Assembly (NCBI GenBank): GCA_035545895.1
Contig: DASZXJ010000005.1
Location: forward strand, 1 to 10,706
Reading direction: 5' to 3'
Origin: DASZXJ01 sp035545895
GTDB lineage: Bacteria; Planctomycetota; Phycisphaerae; Tepidisphaerales; Tepidisphaeraceae
Length of the DNA: 10,706 nucleotides
Below, piece by piece: positions 5,539-10,706 of the stretch. Position 1 is the first letter of the stretch; each line of letters begins with the position of its first letter. A program made the position numbers and the translations under genes. The notes under the pieces were generated by a model, which saw only the letters and a program-made list of their open reading frames with translations, was not told the origin of the DNA and did not search any database.

Positions 5539-6564
5539 ATGGGAAGTCCCCGGATCAATCCAGAACGGTCGGAAGCGGCCATTGATCGCTTCGTCACACG
5601 CTGGGCGTATCGCTATGGCATTGCTGTGATCACCAGCGCAACTGCAGGAGTTGTGGTCCTTTCTTTTCGCTCGATTGATCCCGATTATCACGTTTTATTC
5701 TTTTTCGTGGCGATTCTGCTGGCGAGCATATTCGGCGGATGGGGACCGGGCCTGCTGGCGACTGGATTGACGGCAACGTGCATGTACTTTGCCACCTCAC
5801 GCAATTTGGGCGCTGCTGAATTGCGACTGCTTGTGGCACAGGGGATTCTGTTGAGCATCACCGGGAGAATTCTTCGATCGGCAAGGCGCCGCGCCAAAGA
5901 CTGGTTGGCCGCCAACCTGCAACTCGAGCAGCAGGTGCTGGAAATCGGCGATGACGAACGCCGGCGAATCGGGCTCGACCTGCATGACGGCCTGGGGCAG
6001 CATCTCACAGGAATTTCACTGCTCAGCGAAACCCTGACACAGCAGCTTGCTGCCGGCGTTGCACCGAACCCCGCCAACATTGAGAACATCACCCACCTGG
6101 TCAGCGAGTCGGTTCGCATCACTCGAGACCTGGCCAAAAATCTTTCGCCGGTGACACTTGAGCGCGAAGGGTTGATTGCCGCCATCGAAGAATTGGCCGG
6201 CACGAGCAGCACTTTGTTTGGCATTCAATGCAAGTCCGAATTTGATGGTCAGGAACTCGACCTGGACCGGGCGAGGTCGCTTCATCTTTTCCGCATTGCA
6301 CAGGAAGCCGTCAATAATTCGGTTCGGCATGGCAAGGCGAAGAACGTCCGGGTCGAATTGACCCGTCGCGACAATGAATTGAACCTGACGATTTCGGACG
6401 ATGGATTGGGTTTGTCGCACAAAACGATCGTACACCCGGGATTAGGATTGCGAATTATGCAATATCGCGCCAGAATGTTGGGCGCCACACTGACCGCCGA
6501 GCGCATAGGCCCGCAAGGTGGGACGATTGTGAAGTGTCAGTGTCCCATCAACGGACATCATTAA
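5539..6564 (+). CDS. Membrane histidine kinase, NarX/LiaS-like (HisKA_3) with DUF4118-like N-terminus
   Basis: A 341-residue sensor kinase. Residues about 26-110 form three to four closely spaced membrane helices with the FFFVAILLASIFGGWGPGLLA pattern of the DUF4118 (KdpD-type) membrane domain and almost no periplasmic loop, so the signal is probably sensed within or near the membrane. A coiled linker (about 115-138) leads to the HisKA_3 dimerization domain, with phospho-acceptor His149 in ERRRIGLDLHDGLGQHL. The HATPase domain has the N box at 252-265 (RIAQEAVNNSVRHG), the G1 box SDDGLGL at 286-292 and the G2 box PGLGLRIM at 300-307. No PAS, GAF or HAMP domain is visible. AGGAG lies 7 bases before the ATG. 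The response regulator starts 11 bases after its stop, so the two are an operon and a cognate pair. The stimulus cannot be read from the sequence. Confidence 0.94.
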   Translation: MGSPRINPERSEAAIDRFVTRWAYRYGIAVITSATAGVVVLSFRSIDPDYHVLFFFVAILLASIFGGWGPGLLATGLTATCMYFATSRNLGAAELRLLVAQGILLSITGRILRSARRRAKDWLAANLQLEQQVLEIGDDERRRIGLDLHDGLGQHLTGISLLSETLTQQLAAGVAPNPANIENITHLVSESVRITRDLAKNLSPVTLEREGLIAAIEELAGTSSTLFGIQCKSEFDGQELDLDRARSLHLFRIAQEAVNNSVRHGKAKNVRVELTRRDNELNLTISDDGLGLSHKTIVHPGLGLRIMQYRARMLGATLTAERIGPQGGTIVKCQCPINGHH

Positions 6565-6575
6565 CGGAGTTGAAA

Positions 6576-7265
6576 ATGACCGCCGACGCTGTCGTCAGGA
6601 CTGCAAAATCCGATTCAAAAGTCATGCTGGTGGACGATCACCCGATTGTCCGCCAGGGGTTGGCGGCACTGATCAACTCGACCGAAGGTTTAACCGTTTG
6701 CGGAGAGGCTTCCACCGCGCGGGAGGCGATGGAGTTGATCAAGACAACCTCTCCCGACGTGGTCATCGTTGACATATCGCTTGAAGATCGAAGCGGTGTG
6801 GAGCTGATTAAGGATATTGTCGAAGTCCGGCCCCATCTGCCTTGCCTGGCGCTGTCGATGTACGATGAGGGCATGTACGCGATGCGCGTACTGCGCGCCG
6901 GGGGCCGTGGATACATCATGAAGCAGGAGGTATCCAAGAAGGTGCTGGGCGCGATTCGCCAGGTACTGGATGGCCACGTCTATCTCAGCGAAAAGATGTC
7001 AACCCAGCTTGTGGACCAGATGATTCAGACGCCCGCCGGAGACAAGCCGGTTGCCAGCGAATTGAGCGACCTTGAGTTGGAAGTTCTGATGCTCATCGGA
7101 CGAGGCCAAAGCACTCGACAGATTGCCGAAACGCTATTCCGTAGCGTCAAGGCGGTTGAAGCACATCGGGAACGGATTAAAGAGAAGCTCAATCTGAAGA
7201 ACGCCGCGGAATTGCTGCGCTATGCGGTGGGTATTACGCAGGATCGGCAAATCAACAAGTCTTGA
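6576..7265 (+). CDS. NarL/FixJ-family response regulator
   Basis: A 229-residue DNA-binding regulator. The receiver domain (about 14-135) has the acidic pair Asp20-Asp21 (LVDDHPIV), phospho-acceptor Asp66 (VVIVDISLED), the switch Ser94 (ALSMYDE) and the conserved Lys116 (GYIMKQE). A LuxR-type helix-turn-helix domain lies at about 162-221, with LSDLELEVLMLIGRGQST followed by the recognition-helix segment VKAVEAHRERIKEKL. It is the expected partner of the HisKA_3 kinase encoded just upstream. An in-frame ATG at 6534 overlaps the kinase gene, but 6576 is preferred because GGAG lies 6 bases before it and the extra residues look non-native. Its targets are unknown; the sdhC promoter 3' of it is one possibility but no binding-site evidence is visible. 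Confidence 0.95.
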   Translation: MTADAVVRTAKSDSKVMLVDDHPIVRQGLAALINSTEGLTVCGEASTAREAMELIKTTSPDVVIVDISLEDRSGVELIKDIVEVRPHLPCLALSMYDEGMYAMRVLRAGGRGYIMKQEVSKKVLGAIRQVLDGHVYLSEKMSTQLVDQMIQTPAGDKPVASELSDLELEVLMLIGRGQSTRQIAETLFRSVKAVEAHRERIKEKLNLKNAAELLRYAVGITQDRQINKS

Positions 7266-7278
7266 GGTTTAATTCAGG

Positions 7279-7302
7279 AGCCCCGCCCTGCGGGCGGGCG
7301 CT
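7279..7302 (+). repeat. GC-rich palindrome after the response regulator, terminator or extragenic repeat
   Basis: CCCGCCC (7282-7288), loop TGC, GGGCGGG (7292-7298) form a very stable 7-bp stem. AGC and GCT extend it past a one-base bulge at 7299, and TTTA/TAAA lie further out. It starts 14 bases after the response regulator stop, as a terminator would, but no T-run follows on either strand. It may act as a U-less terminator or mRNA-stabilising hairpin, or be a repetitive extragenic palindrome. Confidence 0.5.
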
Positions 7303-7348
7303 AAACGGCACGATTTCGCGTCATTCAGGCGCGGTTTGCCATCTCTTT

Positions 7349-7376
7349 TTGCATCGCATTACGGTATCCCTATAAT
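7349..7376 (+). promoter_or_regulatory. Sigma70-like promoter for sdhC
   Basis: TTGCAT (7349-7354) and a perfect TATAAT (7371-7376) are separated by 16 bases, with an A/T-rich stretch after the -10. Transcription would start near 7383, giving a leader of about 27 bases that includes the GAAAGGA ribosome site before the GTG start at 7410. This is the best promoter match in the window and marks the start of the succinate dehydrogenase transcription unit. Confidence 0.72.
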
Positions 7377-7409
7377 CATATATCGATTCTAATTGAAAGG
7401 ATTTACCGC

Positions 7410-8099
7410 GTGTCAACTGCTACGGCGCCCGACTTGACCGTGCCTTTACTGGGCGGACGAAATCATTTCCTCCTGCGGCGGCTGCATTCGCTGACGGGCA
7501 TTATCTTTGGCGGATACCTGGTCGTGCACCTGATCGTCAATGCCACCATCGCCCAGGGCGGCAATGTCTACCAGGCCCAGGTCGATAAAATTCACGATCT
7601 GCCTTTCCTGGTCGCAATCGAGTGGACGTTCATCTTTCTACCCATCATCTTTCATACCATTTACGGAATTTGGATCACGCTTACAGGTCAGCCCAACGTG
7701 GTGAACTACCCGTATGGCAAGAACTTCTTTTACCTGGCCCAGCGCGTCAGCGCGCTGATCATCGTGCTGTTCATGCTTTTTCATGTGCTTTCGTTGAAGT
7801 ACGGACTTTTTGGCAACTCGCTGAGCTTTAATCATCATCAGGCCCTGCGGACGATCGGAGTGCATATGCACACGAGCCCAATCCTGGCGTTCGTGGTTTA
7901 TCCACTGGGAATATTGGCATCGTGCTATCACCTGGCCAACGGTTTTTGGACCGCGGCGATTACGTGGGGCCTGACGATCAGCAAGGGCTCGCAGCGGCGA
8001 TGGGGCTATGCCTGCGCCGGTTTGTTTGCAGTGACGTTCATCGCCGGAATGGTTGCACTGGTCGCAGCGGCCAATCTGGATACCGGCGGCGTTCAATAA
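7410..8099 (+). CDS. sdhC: Succinate dehydrogenase/fumarate reductase cytochrome b subunit (b558 family)
   Basis: A 229-residue membrane anchor of complex II, with about five helices. It belongs to the single-subunit diheme type found in Bacillus, Bacteroidetes and relatives, in which one large protein replaces SdhC plus SdhD. Candidate heme ligands or conserved histidines are His26 (RRLHSLTG), His40 (VVHLIVN), His82 (IFHTIYGIW), His125 (MLFHVLSLKYG) and His174 (CYHLANGFW), each in or near a membrane helix. This type commonly works with menaquinone, which is inference here. The start is GTG at 7410, with GAAAGGA at 7395-7401 and a strong promoter upstream. It is followed after 98 bases by a DinB-like gene rather than directly by sdhA, which is unusual for this cluster. 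Confidence 0.94.
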   Translation: MSTATAPDLTVPLLGGRNHFLLRRLHSLTGIIFGGYLVVHLIVNATIAQGGNVYQAQVDKIHDLPFLVAIEWTFIFLPIIFHTIYGIWITLTGQPNVVNYPYGKNFFYLAQRVSALIIVLFMLFHVLSLKYGLFGNSLSFNHHQALRTIGVHMHTSPILAFVVYPLGILASCYHLANGFWTAAITWGLTISKGSQRRWGYACAGLFAVTFIAGMVALVAAANLDTGGVQ

Positions 8100-8197
8100 A
8101 ACTATTAAAGGAGCCGCAGAGACATTTGGAGCGCAGTGTGGAAATTCAATCGAGCAGTTAGTCTGACGCTCGCAATGAATTCTGTGGCTAAAAGGCC

Positions 8198-8671
8198 ATG
8201 CAAGACGTGATCGAACAATACGCGGGCGGCGGTGAAAAGCTGCGGCGGGCGATTGCGGGATTGAGCGAAAAGGAACTGAAGGCGTTCCCCGTGGCGGGCA
8301 CATGGTCGATTCAGCAGATTGTCATCCACCTGACCGATAGCGATGCAATCTGGGTTTCCAGAATGAAGCAGATGATCGCTGAAGACCGTCCCCTGATTAT
8401 GGGTTACGACGAAAGCGACTGGGCCGCTCATCTGCTTTGCGATTACCAGTCGGCCGCCGATGCGGTGACGCTTTTTGATTTGAATCGAATTCAATTTGCA
8501 CGTGTGCTGAAGCGATTGCCCGAATCAGGATTTGAACGCAAGGGCATTCATAGCGAGCGGGGCGAGATCAGCGTCGGTCACTCGCTCAAAATGATGGTGG
8601 AACACGTGGATCACCATTTGAAGTTTATTTATGAAAAGCGGGCCAAACTTGGCAAGCCGCTGAAGGATTAG
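8198..8671 (+). CDS. DinB/YfiT-fold protein, putative metal-dependent enzyme
   Basis: A 157-residue protein of the DinB-like (DinB_2/YfiT) four-helix family, which includes thiol S-transferases such as bacillithiol transferases and many proteins of unknown activity. The likely metal triad is His44 (WSIQQIVIHLTDSD), His136 and His140 in EHVDHHLKFI. The pattern GTWS followed by a HL segment and a late HxxHH helix is typical of the family. The ATG at 8198 has only a weak, close AAAGG, and no better in-frame start is visible. It ends 2 bases before the sdhA ATG, and the sdhA ribosome site lies inside its last codons, so it is cotranscribed with sdhA. A role in complex II is not established by family knowledge. 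Substrate unknown. Confidence 0.86.
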   Translation: MQDVIEQYAGGGEKLRRAIAGLSEKELKAFPVAGTWSIQQIVIHLTDSDAIWVSRMKQMIAEDRPLIMGYDESDWAAHLLCDYQSAADAVTLFDLNRIQFARVLKRLPESGFERKGIHSERGEISVGHSLKMMVEHVDHHLKFIYEKRAKLGKPLKD

Positions 8672-8673
8672 AA

Positions 8674-10584
8674 ATGGCTGCCGCGAAAAAGCGCGTGATT
8701 GTGGTGGGCGGGGGACTTGCCGGACTGGCTTGCACGATCAAGCTGTCCGAGGAAGGCGTGCCGGTCGATCTGTTTTCGATGGTGCCGGTCAAACGCTCTC
8801 ACAGCGTCTGCGCGCAGGGCGGCATCAATGCATGCAACGACATTGCGCGACAGCAAGGCTACAGCGAATGGATGCACTTCGATGAAACCGCTCTGGGCGG
8901 GGATTTCCTGGCGGATCAGCCGCCGGTCCTGGAGATGTGCAACTGGGCGCCGAAGATTATTGACCTGCTGGACCGCATGGGTGTTCCTTTCAATCGCACG
9001 CCTGAAGGTCAGCGCGCTCTGAGATTATTCGGTGGATCGTTATTCAAACGAACATTCTTTGCTGGCGCGACGACTGGCCAGCAGTTGCTCTACGCGCTGG
9101 ACGAACAGACCCGCCGCTGGGAATCGGAAGGCCGGGTCACGAAATACGAATTCTGGGAATTCCTCTGGCCGGTGCTCGAAGACGGCCAGTGCGTTGGAAT
9201 TGTCGCACAGGATATGCGCACGATGCAGATCAAGGCATTTCGCGCCGACGCGGTGGTCATCGCTACTGGCGGCAACGGGCTGATCTTCGGCAAATCGACG
9301 ATGAGCGTCATCTGCACTGGTGGAGCGGCATCGCGCTGCTATCAGGCCGGTGCAAAATATGGCAACCCGGAGTTTGTGCAGGTTCACCCCACTGCCATTC
9401 CCGGCGAAGATAAATGCCGTCTCATTTCCGAATCAGCGCGCGGCGAAGGCGGACGAGTGTGGGTGCCTCGCAAGGCAGGCGACACTCGAAATCCAAATTC
9501 AATTCCTGAATCCGAACGATTTTATTTCCTCGAAGAGCGATATCCTAAATATGGCAATCTCGTGCCGCGCGATATCGCAACCCGCGAAATCTTCCAGGTC
9601 TGCACCGAAATGGGACTTGGAGTGGGCGGCGGAAACATGGTCTACCTCGACCTTGGCGATGAAGTGAAACGCATCGGGCGCCATGCCATCCTGAATAAGC
9701 TTGAAGGCATCCTGGAAATATATGAGAAGTTTGTCGGCACCGATCCATTGGCCGAGCCGATGAAAATTTTCCCGGCGGTCCACTACACCATGGGCGGCTT
9801 GTGGGTTGGCTTCAAGAAAGACGAAAAGAGCGGCGGATTAAAGCCGGGCGACCCGTCCAACATGATGACCAACATCCCCGGCCTGTATGCCATGGGCGAA
9901 GCCAATTTCGCTTATCACGGCGCCAACCGATTGGGAGCCAATTCGCTGCTGAGCTGCATTTTCGACGGCCTGTTTGGCGGAACCTGCGTCAAGAATTTCA
10001 CGAACGATGCCGCCAAAGTATCGGCAGCCGACGTGTCGCAATCCACCTATGATGCGGTCGTCAAGCAGGAACAGGATCGCCAGGATTGGCTGGTCAACAA
10101 CAAAGGCACGGAGAATCCATACAAGCTCTGGCAGGAAATGGGCCGATGGATGACCGAAAACTGCACGGTCGTTCGCCACAATGAAAAACTTGAAAAGACG
10201 ATCAGCCAGTTGCAGGATTGGAAAGGCCGCTATAAGGCCGTCAAACTGTCGGATACGGGCATGTGGACCAATCAGAACCTGTCTTTCACCCGGGCGCTGC
10301 GCGACATGATCGTCATGGCGGAAGCCATCCTGCAGGGCGCGCTGCTGAGAAATGAAAGCCGCGGAGCGCATTTCAAGCCGGCTTACAAGGAACGCGACGA
10401 CGCGAATTTCCTCAAGGCGACAATCGCGACCTACGATGTCGCCAACGATCGGCCGATCATTTCGTATGGCCCGGTGGATACCAGCCTGATTCCCGCGCGA
10501 GCGCGAACGTATGGCAAGAAGGAAGACGCAGCCGCCAAACCAGCAGTCTCGCCCGTTGGAGCAACAGTCGGAGCGGGCACATGA
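8674..10584 (+). CDS. sdhA: Succinate dehydrogenase/fumarate reductase flavoprotein subunit
   Basis: A 636-residue catalytic subunit that oxidises succinate to fumarate with covalently bound FAD. The dinucleotide fold has VVGGGLAGLAC at residues 10-20, and the FAD-attachment His43 lies in RSHSVCAQGGINA. Substrate and proton-path residues are in place: His238 (VHPTA), Arg256 in SESARGEGG, Arg299 in VPRDIATRE, His370 in VHYTMGG, and Arg419 in GANRLGANSLL. The full flavoprotein C-terminal domain follows, including FTRALRDM and AEAILQGALLRNESRGAH, then an Ala/Pro-rich tail of about 25 residues not needed for catalysis. AAGGA lies 6 bases before the ATG. The length and KRSHSVCAQGG form fit the Bacillus/Bacteroidetes type that pairs with b558 SdhC. 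SDH versus FRD direction cannot be decided from sequence. The iron-sulfur partner gene does not follow. Confidence 0.98.
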   Translation: MAAAKKRVIVVGGGLAGLACTIKLSEEGVPVDLFSMVPVKRSHSVCAQGGINACNDIARQQGYSEWMHFDETALGGDFLADQPPVLEMCNWAPKIIDLLDRMGVPFNRTPEGQRALRLFGGSLFKRTFFAGATTGQQLLYALDEQTRRWESEGRVTKYEFWEFLWPVLEDGQCVGIVAQDMRTMQIKAFRADAVVIATGGNGLIFGKSTMSVICTGGAASRCYQAGAKYGNPEFVQVHPTAIPGEDKCRLISESARGEGGRVWVPRKAGDTRNPNSIPESERFYFLEERYPKYGNLVPRDIATREIFQVCTEMGLGVGGGNMVYLDLGDEVKRIGRHAILNKLEGILEIYEKFVGTDPLAEPMKIFPAVHYTMGGLWVGFKKDEKSGGLKPGDPSNMMTNIPGLYAMGEANFAYHGANRLGANSLLSCIFDGLFGGTCVKNFTNDAAKVSAADVSQSTYDAVVKQEQDRQDWLVNNKGTENPYKLWQEMGRWMTENCTVVRHNEKLEKTISQLQDWKGRYKAVKLSDTGMWTNQNLSFTRALRDMIVMAEAILQGALLRNESRGAHFKPAYKERDDANFLKATIATYDVANDRPIISYGPVDTSLIPARARTYGKKEDAAAKPAVSPVGATVGAGT

Positions 10585-10706
10585 ATCCGGCTGCCGCCGC
10601 CACGATTCCCGTGCGGCATTGGCGGGATATCCAACTGCTTTGTTTAATTCTCCTGATTGCAGCGTCTTTGCGTGTTTATCGGATTGGGTTTTACAGCGTC
10701 TGGGTC
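10581..10706 (+). CDS. N-terminus of a membrane protein, GT39/ArnT-like glycosyltransferase candidate (runs off window)
   Basis: The ATG at 10581 overlaps the sdhA stop in an ATGA, with GGAG (10570-10573) 7 bases before it, and the frame stays open for 42 codons to the window end. It starts with a short polar segment (residues 1-17), then a hydrophobic helix (LLCLILLIAAS) and the sequence LRVYRIGFYSVWV. The pattern of a first helix ending in LRxYxxGxxSxW is typical of dolichyl-phosphate-mannose/ArnT-type (GT39, GT83) glycosyltransferases, where an acidic DE pair usually follows. That residue pair lies beyond the window, so the family call is tentative. The coupling to sdhA looks like operon read-through and not a shared function. 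It is clearly not sdhB. Confidence 0.55.
   Translation, partial: MNPAAAATIPVRHWRDIQLLCLILLIAASLRVYRIGFYSVWV

Noticed and set aside
7638..8303. A 221-codon open frame on the minus strand across sdhC and the DinB-like gene
   Set aside because: Antisense to two well-supported genes, rich in Arg/Pro/His without any domain pattern.
1..10706. CRISPR array, insertion sequence, tRNA or rRNA gene, phage or toxin-antitoxin module
   Set aside because: No regularly spaced direct repeats, transposase or integrase motifs, or RNA gene signatures were found on either strand.

Overview
The window reads as ordinary chromosomal DNA of a Gram-negative-type, respiring bacterium, with moderate GC and tightly packed genes. 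CcmB/CcmC-type cytochrome c maturation, a five-His b558-type SdhC and a fused siroheme decarboxylase would fit a Planctomycetota/Phycisphaerae-like or other deep-branching lineage. That placement is inference with low confidence, because no rRNA or marker protein was compared.

Region 1 (1-4422, + strand) is one compact operon for heme handling and tetrapyrrole synthesis. It runs: end of ccmB, ccmC, a 37-residue ccmD-like gene, hemA (glutamyl-tRNA reductase), hemC (hydroxymethylbilane synthase), and a two-repeat AhbA/AhbB-type siroheme decarboxylase. Most junctions are stop/start overlaps (ATGA, TAATG) or gaps of 1-11 bases, so translation is probably coupled. The set links the first C5-pathway step, the tetrapyrrole-forming step and a siroheme-to-heme branch enzyme with heme delivery for c-type cytochromes. 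hemB, hemD and ahbC/ahbD are not in view.

Region 2 (4428-4601, - strand) is a 57-residue 2[4Fe-4S] ferredoxin gene, convergent with the decarboxylase gene. Nested inverted repeats lie directly against its Shine-Dalgarno sequence.

Region 3 (4602-5538) is the long divergent spacer. It contains several perfect inverted repeats, a pyrimidine-rich stretch with recurring TTGTC, a stem-loop array and a possible 79-residue single-pass membrane protein.

Region 4 (5539-7265) is a two-component pair: a membrane-bound HisKA_3-type (NarX/LiaS-like) histidine kinase with a DUF4118-like membrane part, and a NarL/FixJ response regulator. A GC-rich palindrome and then a clear sigma70-like promoter follow.

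Region 5 (7410-10706) is a succinate dehydrogenase (or fumarate reductase) locus: sdhC, a DinB/YfiT-fold protein, and sdhA. The expected iron-sulfur subunit gene sdhB does not follow sdhA. Instead a membrane protein starts with an ATGA overlap and runs off the window; its N-terminus resembles GT39/ArnT-type glycosyltransferases.

I found no mobile element, CRISPR array, tRNA or rRNA, and no clear novel system. The most unusual points are the ferredoxin leader structure, the Ser in place of Asp in the CcmC tryptophan-rich motif, the fused decarboxylase in a hemA-hemC operon, and the broken-up sdh cluster.
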